From the NCBI GenBank assembly GCA_019633425.1, contig WSUB01000005.1, positions 589,129 to 653,128 on the forward strand: a stretch of DNA of 64,000 bases, read 5' to 3'. This DNA is from Tulasnella sp. 424. Its lineage: Eukaryota > Basidiomycota > Agaricomycetes > Cantharellales > Tulasnellaceae. This document shows positions 22,530 to 34,428 of the stretch, piece by piece; the first letter of the stretch is position 1, and every line of letters starts with the position of its first letter. The notes under the pieces were generated by a model. It saw only the letters and a program-made list of their open reading frames with translations. It was not told the origin of the DNA and did not search any database. The position numbers and the translations under genes were made by a program.

Positions 22530-24887
22530 CAGGAAATAGTCGTGATCGGAATTTCAGAAGGATAGGAAAGGAGACGGGGTCGTTATAATAAAGAGAAGGT
22601 GGGTTCGTAAACGTCGGGATTCGTCAAGCTCGAGAAGAGCTACAGCAAGGTCGGAAGGTCGCTGTTTTGAGCGCTCGACTTGAGCTTGGACGGTGAGAGG
22701 AGAGAGGTAAGGAGTGAGGAATGATGCGATGCCCCGCACGAGGCAAAGCATTATCGGACCCTTCTCGACGTTCACACGTTCTACGGCTTTTCCGACGCCA
22801 CAGAATACGGAGGATTCGCCCTCTCCTGGCCTGTTATCAAACGGAGCTAGCGCGCTTCCCGTTGGTATCAAACGTCATATACAACTGTATACTGAGCCTA
22901 CTCTGGCGTAGTGCCGTCCCCTGGTCCTCCCGCCCGTGCTTTCAAGTCCGCCTGAAGAACCATCCTCTGAGGTGTTACGCTAGCTTGAATGCACGCGATG
23001 TCCATCATTGGCTATACGAGAGAGCCGTGTATGGTACTCTCCGAATATTGTTTCGATGCCCTCGAATATCCCTAACTGTCCTGAGTTACCCCAAACAACG
23101 AGCCCAAGACGTCAGGTGCTTCGCTGCCCGGCTCAGAATGCAAAGGAGCCGGTATACTATGCAAATCTATCTAAACAGAAGGTCTCGGGATAGCTATTAT
23201 GAGGTTCATCCACCGCCCAGGACGAATTTGCTCCTCCGTGTAATCGGCGAAGGAAAGACGGAGAGCTTTCACGATCATACAAGCTCAACACCCTCCGCCG
23301 CCAGTTCCAGGAAGCTGGAAGATCGAGCCACGAGTCTATTTCTTCTTGAAAGGTTGAGCTTGTCATCCCACAACCTTGAGAAGACTCGACAACTGAATCC
23401 TGAATCCAGTCGGTCTAAGACCGCACATCAATTTAAAAGCAGGAAGCAACAGAAGTCAGGTTGTTTCGTTGCCCAACCTGGGATGCGTCGGAGCTGTTAG
23501 ACTTGGTCGACGGACAGCATGGTTTCCCTGGAATCTATACAGCTCCCAGGAATCTGGTTATTCATGCAGTTGGTGAAGGATCGACGGGGCTCTCCGTGAC
23601 GGCGATCCCACAGCACGATCGAACCCAACGCCACTCACGATCCACTTCCACTACTGAGGGATGGAAAGAGCCAGTTAAGGAGTGTAATTACTACGCTATA
23701 TTCAGCCTATTTCACTTTCCGAGATCGAATACATCATCCGCTTCAGTCTTGGGAGGACCTCACTGCTATATCGGATCCAGCCGATCCTTCCAAAATTGTT
23801 CAACACACGAAAGAAGCACAAAGACGACATGAAGAAACCAACAAGCCTATATTTCCTTTCTTTGCTCCTGAAGACGGGACGCATGTACAACGACACGGAA
23901 CAAAAGAAAAAACTATCCTACTACATCACACATTGCAGAGAGAGTGGGGGGGATTGAACAACACCCGCATGCAAACAGTAGCAGCGACAGAAAGACTCGC
24001 ACAGCTTCTACAAAACTTCGTCTCGAAACACGTCTACTACCTTTGTTTCCATTTCTTCTTCATGAGGGGCGGCGGTGTGGCAAGCGTGTTTCCCAAGGGA
24101 GGAAAAAAAAGACGACCATCAAGGACGTTTTCACAACGCTCACCTCTCCACCAAAGCCCTCTCTCACCGTGCGCGAGCCTCCCCAGGCTCCTAATAAAAG
24201 GAACCCGGACGTCAGAAAGACGGGGGAGACGGCAGGCAAGAGGACTTCCGCGTGCTAAACGGAAGGAAGGAGAGGAAAAGAGGAGGGGGGAAAAAAACAA
24301 ACAAACAGAAAAAAAGGAAGAACTAAAAGCACAAATTACAACGATGAATGGAAAAGAAGACGACGGATGAGTATGATTGGACAGGGAGGGGGGGAATGAA
24401 AAAGAGAAAGGGAGGGGGGGCTGAAGGGCAATTGTTCATCAAAGCCAAGCGCCAGGGCCAAGCTCGCAGTGAAAAAGAGTTGTATGCCGGAGTGAGATTG
24501 AGAGGGTTGTCGATGAAGATATTAGTGGTTCTTTTGGGCGAGTACGATAAGGGAAAGGACAGACGACGGGATAAGAGATGAGAGGAGAGAGTGGTTGGTG
24601 AGGTCGGAGCTTGATCCTGAGCCGACCGGTGCGATCAAACACGCGACGAGCCGTATGCCTTGTACTTGACTTTGGAAAAGACAGTCGGACCGCCGCAGTC
24701 GATCTTTGCTTTGGACGTACGCCTCGGTTACTGCACGAAGGGTCTAAGCAGCCCGCGTAGTCCAAGCAAACCGAAACGACCAGGCTTGTTTGAAACGATC
24801 GACGACGCCACGCGAATTGCCGTTTAACACAGAAAAAAAGACCCGCCCTGCAAAGAAAACCAAAGCGAATTCCCTTCGAAAAGACGC
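22530..24887. other. 2.4-kb spacer; one long open frame of doubtful status
   Basis: The + strand 22721-23500 is open for 259 codons but reads as a basic, low-conservation sequence with no domain. Two short stretches with similar encoded words (RCPAQNAKE near 23131 and RCPTWDASE near 23467) may be remnants of an old duplication. The right part (23900-24880) is purine rich and is probably the 3' flank of the kinase gene. Confidence 0.35.
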
Positions 24888-26337
24888 TTAGTATTGACGA
24901 GCAGAAGGCTGGGGTTGAGCAGCACGAGTGGCACTGCGGAGTCTACAAGAAACACGGGATTATCGTTAAATACTATATTTCAAACACATATTTGACCACT
25001 CTTCCGACTCACTGTCGGCCCTCCTGTTGCTGCGCAGAATCATCCTTGATTCTGGTTTGGCCGGGCTTGGCACCAGGACCTTGGTCATCGGCGCTCCTCT
25101 GCTGCACGCTCCAGTCGAAGACGTAATCGTACTGGAAGCTCTCCCTGACGAACAAGTCACGGAAGAGCTTGCGGAGGTACGAGTAGTCGGGCTTGTCGTC
25201 GAAGCGCAGAGCACGGCAGTAGTTGAGGAAGATGCCAAACTCGTTGGGGAAGCCACGGCACAGCAAGTCGGTAGGAGTGGTCATCTTCTTCTCCATGATC
25301 CTATCGTACTTTTGCTTCTTGGTGGCTGCCTTGAGACCTTGCCAGGGGAGTTGGCCGCGGAGGAAGTACATGAGGACGTAAGCGAGGGACTCGAGGTCGT
25401 CACGACGAGCTTGCTCGACGCCAAGATGGGTGTTGATGGATGTGTAACGAGCGGTACCGGTCAAGTTCTTGTTCTCGCGGTATGGGATGTGAAGGTGGGT
25501 CTTGGGGTCGCGGTACTTCTTGGCCAGACCAAAGTCGATGACGTTGACTTGGTTACCGCGCTTGCCAATGCCCATGAGGAAGTTGTCGGGCTTGATGTCA
25601 CGATGGATGAAGTTGCGAGAGTGGATGTACTCGACACGGGAGATCTGGGATGAAAGGGCATGAGAGATGGAGGTTAGTAATCGCGTTTTCGAGAAGCGTG
25701 GCCCTAAGAGTGGGAGAGTGCCCGAACGACAGGCAAAAGGAACAAGCACAGCACCGTACGGTTCGGTGATCGAACTGCGCGATAACGCAACAGGCGCCCC
25801 TGTCCTGTCCTCCGGATGGGAGACACGAGGCTCCGAGAAGTCAAGGGAAGGGAGGGTAGGTGGCAGGCGGCGAAATGGGAAAGCCGAATGAGTAGACTAT
25901 GTGACTTACAAGTTGATCCGCAAGCAAGAGGACGGTCTTGAGACTGAATTTGCGGTTGCAGAAGTTGAACAGGTCTTCGAGAGAGGGACCCAAGAGGTCG
26001 AGAACCATGGCGTTGTAGTCGCACTCGGTGCCGAACCATCGGACGAATGGGACGCCGACGCCACCGGCGAGGGTCTTGTAGACCTTGGCTTCGTACTCGA
26101 GCTGAGGATGCTTAGCCTTGACGCTCTCGAGTTTGATAGCAACCTCCTCTCCAGAGATGATGTTGACTCCGAGATAGATGTCACCTGAGGGAAAGCCACA
26201 AGACAAAAAAAGGAACGCCACGGTGGTGTCAGTCCAGAACAAGATGTTGGAAGGTTGAAGACAAGAGACAACGCACCGAATGAACCCGAACCGATCTTCT
26301 TCCCCAAGCGGTACTTTCCACCTACTCGGAGGTCCAT
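24888..26337 (-). CDS. HRR25: Casein kinase I, Hrr25/Hhp1-like
   Basis: Ser/Thr kinase of the CK1 delta/epsilon group, which acts in DNA repair, meiosis, vesicle traffic and other processes in yeasts. It has 340 residues in four exons: 26277-26337, 25910-26184, 25013-25644 and 24888-24942. It starts [20 protein letters not shown], with the Gly loop split by intron 1. Next come the ATP Lys in EEVAIKLES, the catalytic [18 protein letters not shown] in place of DFG-APE signatures, the CK1 substrate-loop phrase [10 protein letters not shown], and the CK1 motif KKQKYDRI. The kinase domain ends near residue 295. The tail is short and Gln rich, and the last exon adds a small C terminus ending ARQY. 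Without splicing the last intron the frame would stop at once, so that junction decides the C terminus. Length is close to S. pombe Hhp1 rather than the longer budding-yeast Hrr25. Confidence 0.95.
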
Positions 26338-26480
26338 CTTAGAAGAAGGGGCTACCTGTTGGTCGTTCGTGGTGGGCGAAGTTTGGGGGGGTTAAAGTGC
26401 CTGCGGTGGCGAAGAGGAGGGAAGAGAGGAAAAAAAGTGGTGGTCAGATTCTGAAGGAAGAGAAAACGCAACGAAAGATG

Positions 26481-26491
26481 TAATATATAAA
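26481..26491 (-). promoter_or_regulatory. TATA-box candidate of the casein kinase gene
   Basis: An AT-only TTTATATATTA (- strand) ~145 bp upstream of the ATG, next to a C/T-rich stretch typical of fungal transcription starts. Confidence 0.45.
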
Positions 26492-29123
26492 GGGGAGGGC
26501 TGGGCGGCGGGCTGGGGATGATGTGTGTGAATCCCTGAGAGGGAGGAGAACGAGGTATTCGTGAGGTAAAAGGCGAGTCGAGAGTGCGTCGGCACATCAG
26601 GAGAGCGGCGTGTCCAGTCGGAATCGATCAAACGGCAGCCAGCAGCCAGCACAGCAGCCCAACCACAGCGCCCAAAGAACAGCTTTGCGATGATCATCGA
26701 AACGCCGATGAGGAGGATGAGATACTTACTACGTGTGGTGTTTGTGAGAATAGAGGAGGAGTAAAAAAGAGGAGGGCAAGTGAGGTCGAGGGGAAGAGAG
26801 GCAGGCGAGGAGGTGTGAGGCGTTCCTTTTGAAGCGCGGGAGGAGAGAACCCGCTGTGTCTGATTTCCCGTCCCTGCCCTTCTCTCCGCCCCATCCCCTT
26901 TCTTTCACGTACATACAAAAACTGTCATGCCGACCGCCACAGTGCAATGCCTCTTCTGAAACCAATTTCATGTACGTGTATGATACTCAATTGTCGATTT
27001 TTATCGTCAAAGGGCCAAAAAATGTGGGTGATGTGTGTGGGGCAACCAGCTCCGTCTGTCTCAGACCCACCCGGTTGCGCAGACCGTAGGCTGTGTCTCC
27101 ATACCTGAGTGGTCTCTTGTCCGCTCGGAACGCGCCCAGCTTACTTATCGGCTTCTCACTCCAGGAGATCGCGGCCTTTCTTCCAATGATGCCCGTAGCG
27201 ATACCGTTGGAGCGTCAATCCTCAGTTCAGAGGATCCGCTTTGCTCCCCAGCTGGATATGCTTTCCACCAAACTCTCCTTAATCCACTCTGAGGGAGTAA
27301 CTCTACGCGCGATCACGAAATCATCGCGGAGAGCACCACATTTTAAGCGGGCACGCCTTCTCCTCGGAAACGCCGTTTATTCGTTCGCTGTGGTAATCCT
27401 GCGTCATCTTTGACATAACATCACCGCCGTATTCATCGGACGAGCGCTTCAAATTTATCGCACTCTACCCCCCTCAACCACGCCACCCAATTATCCCTGT
27501 GCCCCTTGCATTGTAACCAATCGTAACAAAGGTGAATTTGGATCTCACTTGCCGACCGAATCCACCTGATAACTTCCAGAACCTCCCCTATCAACTAATC
27601 GTGGCTTCACTTTCACTCGGTACAAATCATCACCTGTTTTTTTAAACCCCTCGGGCTCGATGTACATAATCATACGAATGACATCTTCTTTGGCAACCAT
27701 CAACCGTCGTCGTTTCACGGAACCACTTTAAGAGACCGGAGGAGGACCACCAAACCAGATTTTTTGCCCGCGACCCTGAGCCAGGTGGCGATGCAGTACC
27801 CACGTGATAAGCACGTGAGTACCCCCCTCAATTTACGCCGCGTTTTTGAGTGGGACCCGGCAGTGTTGGACCACAGGTCCCGACCCCGACGTCAATATAG
27901 ACTCGTTATGAGAGAGGGCAAAACCCCCCCTCCCCCCTCAACGTGTGACGGTTATACTTTAACTTCAAACCCTCTTCCCAATCTCTCGTTTAGCCACGCA
28001 CGACATAGGTAGTCCCCTCGTTCACTTCGTTCCCATCGTCGATCGAAATCGAAGTCCCGCGAAAACCTTGCACCCTCGCAGCTCGCCGCCTTCTAACAAT
28101 CACCAGCCCAAGAGGTACCTTGACGACCGGGCTCAAGGTTATCAACGTGTAAAGCTCGTTTCTGATATCACCTCTGGGTCAGCGTCGTTACCTCGACCCC
28201 CCGCTCGCGAAGAGCCGAAAAGATTATCACAGGCCAGACTCTTCGAATATATACTTCCGTTAGTTCCTCATTAGACGAAAATTATCGCTTTTTTCCTCTC
28301 TAATGTCTTACATATACTTCGAGTATCACTCTTCCTGAAACAATCAGACATCTCCTGACTGCCGGGTTTGTAGCGGAGAGGAGAAAAACGCTATCAAGAT
28401 TTCCTTCCAAAGTCGTTCTTACTCGCAAAATAGTTCACATATTGTGATTACCCGCTTGGCAACCAATCGATGGTCTCGTATTACTCAGCGTTGCGGACGG
28501 GACGAGTTGCCAGTAGTTGCCGTTTCTTGATCGTACGTCGTCTTTGCATCAGCGTCTCGACGCTCTGAGACACCCAATCACAAAATTCTAGCTACGCTCA
28601 AGTTACCTACAAGCTGGAGGTAACGAGCTATCGGTACCCTCCCCAATCGGGCCAATTTTTGTCTCGCTTCGACCGAAAGTATATCGTTAAGACCGCCCTT
28701 CTGGAAGTCTCTTCACTTGTTCCAAAGCTTCCTCCCGAGTGGCAAAACCGCAAATCGCCACTTAATTTAGACTCTTGTTAGACTTGAATATCACGCTTAA
28801 TGATGCGGTACCGATCTGATGGGAGCGAGCAAGCAAAATCGCTCGCTTCTGGAAATGGCGAGCCACGAACGGATTTGGTCGCTTCATTTGGTGCACTTTG
28901 GGTGCAAAATACCAAGGCTAGACACATCGCATTAGATTGTAGCAGCACTATTCTTGTCTGCCATACGTACACAGGTGAAGGGGATGCATTAACTTTGCAA
29001 GGGCCCTGTCGGATTCCTAACCAGAAGAGAAACGAGTTTTCAAGCTCATCGAGCAAGACTTGCTTCATTCGCTCTTACTTCACACTTAAGCTTACGGTAA
29101 TTCTCTTATATCACCAGAAAGAA

Positions 29124-29146
29124 GGGGGGGGGGGAAGGGGGGAGGG
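29124..29146 (+). repeat. G-rich tract (11 G, then G6 and G3)
   Basis: Runs of 11, 6 and 3 G separated by one or two A. The corresponding place in the neighbouring repeat unit has lost the long G run. Confidence 0.7.
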
Positions 29147-29950
29147 AGAGCGCAGAGGTGTCTTGCTCCCGAGGGAGGCGTCCGCCGAGCTCGCCGCTCC
29201 TCCACCTCAACCCAGCTGCACCACCCCTTGATTCTTTCAGCTCATGAGTAATCCCATCGCGAGATTTAACTCACTGAGATAAGGAGTGTTTGTGGCAGCT
29301 GTGCTCAGCATCATGACCCATAGGGACTGAAGCCGGACTGGAGGAAACTCCCATCGGCAATTATATAACTCCAGCAGTTCTTCATCCATGTCTTCTTTTC
29401 TTCAACTAAGGTCACCTAGAAGCCTCTCACAATCTTTAGCCAGCGACAGTCTTGTCGTGCAGGGCAGACCCCTCGCATGGAGAGATTAGCCCAGAGCCAG
29501 AGGTCCCCGCCGTTGCTTCTAAGGCCGTGGATGGGTCTCCCACCTGAACCAACCCACGCGGTCTAGTATTGTCCATCTCGTGCGCTCTAGGGACTGTAGC
29601 AGGTTGAGTAGTGCAGCTCATATGTGCTCTGATGATCGAGTCGAAGCTGGTCATTTCTCTTTTGCTGAAGGATTGTCCGGAGTACTCCATGGCTTTAGTA
29701 TCGCGACTCTAAAAAATCAGTCTGAAGCACTTTATCGCCAAGGGACACGAACACGCATCTACCACCTCCAAAGGGTTTCCGTTGAATTGACAGTCGACTA
29801 CGACAATTATATGGGCCACTCTCATTGGCGCTGCGACATACGGCTTGCACCTCCTCGGGGTGCTAGAGTCACCACGTCCGCGTTTATCATGATTTGCTAG
29901 CACTACGATTTGGAAATGAGATATCATATTCCGAGGGTAGGGACGTTTTG

Positions 29951-31484
29951 TCATCTGACTTTGTATTCGGGACGAAGCCTCCACGTTCCAAGTCCGAATA
30001 TAACTGCCTGCTGTAAACTTGGACACGAGCTCCTGAGGTTTGTGATCATGTGGTGATCGTCCTCGATGACGTTCCTCGTCGACACATCGTCCATTAACAC
30101 ATTCGTCGTAAGGGTAATCCTCTTCAAATCTGAAAACTTTCTAAATGCTTCCTCCAGTTGTAGTGACCAGCGCTGAAGCCGAAACGGTCGTGTAGACGTC
30201 AATAATGCCGTTTAAGCGACAGCAGGGGCAACCACTTACGATGTTTTCCCCGCCAAAAGATTTGTAAACCAGTTCTTCGAGCTTTGGGTGATGCTGGGCT
30301 ACAGCTTCGAAGTCACCATCATTCCATTGCATGACCCTAAGGTGCAGCACGCGAAGAGGAACGCTGGGCTTCAAGGCTGCTACAGTTGGAGCCAGCTTCG
30401 TTTCATGGGCGGTCAAGGTAAGTGGATGATGTCGGGTTAACACCTCGCCAACAACTGTATGAACGGGCCGTCCTTTCGTGAAAATTGGGGCCAAGAGCAA
30501 ATGCCCCTCGAACCGCTGAAGTGCAGGGAAATGATGTGATGTAACGCCACTGCGCTTTATTGCGTCCTCTAGCCCATCGATTGGGGATCCAATGTTCCAG
30601 CTCTTGAGGGATAAGGTCGTGAGATTCGGGCATCGTGCTCCCAAGTCCACGAAGCGCTGAGCCTCAGCGTCAGCCGATGACAGCCGGATGGCCAACCGCC
30701 GCAACCCTTCGAAGACATATTCGGGAATGTGCGTTGATATAACCTCGAGTAGAGTGGCCCGTTTCTGATGGCTCGGCGAACTGTGCATAATCAAAGGCTC
30801 GTGTATCAGCTCCGCCAAGGTTTCCTGCCGCAGAAGGTGAGTGAGGGCAGCCGCTGACTGGATGGCAGGTGGTCCGAGTGTCAGGCTAGTAACTACTAAG
30901 CTCCGTAGCGACGAATTCTTTTGATCGACAATGCTCCAATCTGTAGTGTGTTCCGACGTGCTTTCACTGAGTTGGAAACGTTGGAGTTCCAGTCGCTCCA
31001 GCCGCGGAAGCTGCAGGACACCGAAAAACAGCGACGAAGAAAAGGCCATGGACCCACACCGAAGTGTGCTCAGGTTCCGTAACTCCGGTACGACTTCATG
31101 AACCCTCGCTTCAACGGCGAGGTGCTTCTCGACGCTCTGAAGCAAGTCCACGAGAGAGCCTGAGGTTCGACCGATGGATAAGATCCGGACCCACGTTTTG
31201 ACCTCTGGCCGGCGCTCTAAGAGGTCCAGAAACTCTTCGATCCGGCGGAGTGTCACCGGCGATTCAGAAACATGCAAATTCGCACTTCGGAAGCGGTAAG
31301 GATTGGCGAGTCGGTTGAAGAATCGCGAGAGGGTAGATACGGTCCTTATGTGAGGAGAGCTTTGTAGTATGATGCCGTTGTTTCCTGAGCTGAAGTTGTG
31401 TTCGGGGAGTTTCAAGTTATCGGCGAGGAAATCCATTACTACGAGCCAGGTCTCTGGTGGGAGTTGGGTTGTGTAGTTGGCCAT
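29951..31484 (-). CDS. F-box/LRR-like protein A (family 1)
   Basis: 488 residues in two coding exons, 30240-31484 and 29951-30172 (GTAAGT ... TTCAG intron). The N terminus is an F-box-like segment (TTQLPPETWLVVMDFLAD ... IRTVSTLSRFFNRLANPYRF), followed by irregular Leu-rich repeats (LSTLRCG, LERLELQRFQL, LTTLSLKSW, LRVLHLRVMQW, LEELVYKS). The second exon adds FRKFSDLKRITL and ends TWRLRPEYKVR. It is expected to be an SCF substrate receptor with unknown target. A 74-bp 5'-leader intron is likely (31489-31562), ending 4 nt before the ATG. It is first in the head-to-tail array A-E and closest to B. Confidence 0.85.
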
Positions 31485-31488
31485 GGTT

Positions 31489-31562
31489 CTAAGTAGGTAA
31501 TTCGGGAAGGTTGAATATGCTCAGAGCCTGGGTGTTAATGCTGGAGGGACATTATAGCTTAC
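31489..31562 (-). other. 5'-leader intron of F-box gene A
   Basis: CTGCAG|GTAAGC donor and ACTTAG|AACC acceptor just before the ATG. The same arrangement is seen for gene B (34253-34326), and comparable GT...AG pairs precede C and E. Confidence 0.6.
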
Positions 31563-31604
31563 CTGCAGAAAGCTCTGATACGTCGTTGATGTGGTTTGCG
31601 TTTT

Positions 31605-31628
31605 CGCTTCCCGCGGTTGGGTTTGACT
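31605..31628 (-). promoter_or_regulatory. Shared CCCGCGG promoter element, gene A
   Basis: On the + strand it reads TTCCCGCGGTTGGGTTTGAC with flanking CGC. It lies 121 bp upstream of the start of gene A, and the same word recurs upstream of B, C and D. Confidence 0.55.
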
Positions 31629-32734
31629 GGTCCATGATCCTATTTGAAGGTGCTGAGCTACGGATCTTGTCGCTTCATTTGGTGCACTTACCGTATCAGA
31701 GTGTAGCAGCACTATGTCTGCTATAACTGGCAATTGTTATACAAGCCGAGAGGGAAGTATTGGCTTTGCAAGGTCCCTTTTGAATTCCTGGTCGGGGAGA
31801 GATCTAAAGGAATTCTCAAGCTCATCGAGCAAGTCTCGCCTCATTCGTTCCTACTTTGCACTCAAGCTGGCAGGACCTAATAATGCTCTTATCTCGCCGG
31901 AAAGAAGCAGAAAAAGAGGTAGGGAGGGGGAAGGGAGAGCGCGGAGGCGTGAGTCACGTCTTGCTCCGGACGGAGATCAGGAAGGCGTCCACCGAGCTCG
32001 CCGCCCCTCCACTTCAGATTCTTTCAGCTCACGAGTAATCCCATTGCGAGATTTAATTCATCGAGATAAGGAGTGCTTATACCAGCTGTGCTCAACATCA
32101 TGACCCATAGGGACTGAAGGGCCGAACGGGAGGAAGCTCCGCCTCTCTTCCCCTGGACGGTTATACTACTCCTGTAGCTCTTCATCGGTGTCTACTTCTC
32201 GTCAACTGCAGTTGCTTGGAAGCCTCTCGCAATCTTTAACCAGTGACAACTTTGTCGGGCAAGACGAACCCCTTGCATGGAGAGACTAGCCCAGAGCCAG
32301 AGGTCCCGCCGTTGCTTAGCCGTGAATGGGTCTCCCACCTGAACCAGCTCACGCAGTCTAATATTGACCATCTCGTGCGCTCTAGCGGCTGTGGCAGGGT
32401 TGGGTGGTGCAGCTCATATGTACGCTTATGATCGAGTCGAAGCTGGCCATTTCTTTTTTGCAGAAGGGTTGTCCGGAGTACTCCATGGCTTTATTATCGC
32501 GACTCGTCTGGAGCACTTCATCGCTAAGGGGCACGAACACGCATATACCACCTCCAAAGGGTTTCTGTTGAATTGACAGCTGTTTACGAAACTTATGTGA
32601 ACCACTCTCATTGGCGCCGCGACGTACGGCTTGCACCTCGGGGTACTAAAGTCACAACGTCCGCGTTTAGCATGATTTGCTAGTCCTGCGATTTTAGAAA
32701 TGAGATGTCAAATTCCGAGGGTATAGACGTTTCG

Positions 32735-34248
32735 TCATCTCACTGTGCCTTCGGGATGAAGCCTCCACGTTTGAACTCCGGATATAGTTGCCAGCTGTAG
32801 GCTTGGACACGAGCTCCTGAGCTTTGTGATCATGTGGTGCTCGTGCTCGGTGGAGTCCGGCAAGAAATCGTTCAGTGACATCAACATCCTCCCACTGAGG
32901 GTAATCCTCTTCAAATCTGAAAGCTTTCTAAATGCCTTCTCCAACTGTGGTGGCCAGCGCTGAGGACGAAAACGGTCGTGTAGACGTCAATAATGCCGTT
33001 TAAGCAACACCAGGGGCAACCACTTACCATTCTTTCCTCCGTCAGAGATCTGTAAAGCAGTTCTTCGAGCCTTGGATGATGCTGGGCTACAGCTTCGACG
33101 TCACCATCGTTCCATTGCGATCCCGCGAGATGCAACACGCGAAGAGGGACGCTGGGCTTCAAGGCTGCTACAATTGGTGCCAGCTTCATTGGAGTACTTC
33201 GGGTTGCTGTGTCACCAATAATTGTATGAACGGGCCGTCCTTGGGTGAAAATTGGGGCCAAGAGCAAATGCCCCTCGAACCGCTGAAGTGCAGGGAAGTG
33301 ATGTGATGTAACGCCAATGCGCTTTATTCCGTCCTCTAGCCGATTTATTGGAAATCCATTGCTCCAGCTCTTTAGGGATAAGGTCGTGAGGTTCGGGCAT
33401 CGTGCTCCCAAGTCCACGAGGCGCTGAGCCTCAACGTCAGCCGATGATAGCCGGATGGCCAGCCGCCGCAAGCCTTTGAAGACATACTCGGGAATGTGAG
33501 TTGATATTACCTCGAGTAGAGTTTGTCCCTGAAGGCTCGGAAAACTCTGCATAGCGGAAGGCTGGTGTATCAGCTCCGCCAAGGTTTCCTGCTGCAGAAG
33601 GTGAGTGAGGGCAGCTGCTGTCTGGATATCAAACGGCCCGAGTGTCGTAACTACTAAGCTCCGTATCGACGATTTATTTCGATCAACAATGCTCCAATCT
33701 GTAGTGCGTTCTGACGTGCTTTGACGGAGTTGGAAGTGTTGGAGTTGGAGTCGCTCCAGCCGCGGAAGCTGCAGGACACCGGAAAACAGCGACGAAGAAA
33801 AGGACATGAGTCCACACCGAAGTGTGCTCAGGTTCAGTAACTCCGGTATGACTTCATGAACCCTTGCTTCAACGGCAAGGTACTTCTCGCCACACCCGAC
33901 GCTCTCAAGCGAGCCTGAGCGAGAGATCTGACCAATGGATAGGATCCGGATCCACGTCTTGACCTCTGGCTGACTCTCTAACAAATCCAGAAACTCTTCG
34001 GTCCGGTGGATTATCAGCGCCGGCGGTTTAGAAGCATCCACCAGAATGTTTACATTCCGGAAGCGGTAAGGATTGGTGAGTTGGTTGAAGAATCGCGAGA
34101 GGGTAGATACGGTCCTTATGTAAGGGGAGCTTTGTAGTATGATGCCTTTGTTTCCGGAGCTGAAGTTGTGTTCGGGGAGTTTATCGGCGAGGAGATCCAT
34201 TATTACTAGCCAAGTCTCCGGTGGGAGTTGGGTTGTGTAGTCGGCCAT
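32735..34248 (-). CDS. F-box/LRR-like protein B (family 1)
   Basis: 481 residues, exons 33028-34248 and 32735-32959, with an intron at the same position as in gene A. The F-box segment is TTQLPPETWLVIMDLLADKL ... RFFNQLTNPYRF. The LRR-like part and the C-terminal exon (FRKLSDLKRITL ... TWRLHPEGTVR) closely follow A. Differences are scattered substitutions and small in-frame gaps, so the reading frame has been kept since duplication, which argues for function. Promoter element and leader intron are as in A. Confidence 0.85.
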
Positions 34249-34368
34249 GGTTCTAAGTAGGTAATTCGTGAAGATTGAATATATTCAGAGCCTGCGTGTT
34301 AATGCTTCAAGGACATTATACCTTACCTGCAGAAAACTCTGATACGTCGTTGATGGAGCTTTCGTTTT

Positions 34369-34392
34369 CGCTTCCCGCGGTTGGGTTTGACT
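34369..34392 (-). promoter_or_regulatory. Shared CCCGCGG promoter element, gene B
   Basis: Identical core and flank to the element of gene A and at exactly the same distance (121 bp) from the ATG. Since A and B are recent duplicates, this pair alone is weak evidence; C and D are the stronger test. Confidence 0.5.
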
Positions 34393-34428
34393 GGAAATGA
34401 TCCTATTTCAGAGCGCTCGCAGACTTGT

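Larger units (their letters stand above)
26338..29950. other. 3.6-kb region without a supported gene
   Basis: The left part is the promoter side of the casein kinase gene. From ~28870 it belongs to the tandem unit downstream of F-box gene A and is repeated at 31666-32730. No open frame here resembles a known protein, and the frames are not conserved between the two repeat units. Confidence 0.45.
28870..31665. repeat. Tandem segmental repeat, unit A (F-box gene A)
   Basis: About 2.8 kb resembling 31666-34428 throughout. Left ends share TCGCTTCATTTGGTGCACTT; middle parts share CAAGCTCATCGAGCAAG and further flank; right ends share the promoter of the F-box gene. The units abut directly, which points to unequal exchange. 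Confidence 0.75.
31666..34428. repeat. Tandem segmental repeat, unit B (F-box gene B)
   Basis: Second copy of the ~2.8-kb unit described at 28870-31665, with small indels. It contains the spacer 31666-32734, in which I see no gene, followed by F-box gene B and its promoter. Confidence 0.75.

Noticed and set aside
25027..25653. 208-codon open frame on + strand
   Set aside because: Exactly antisense to the kinase exon of the casein kinase gene; the Val/Leu/Glu-rich translation is a codon-usage shadow.
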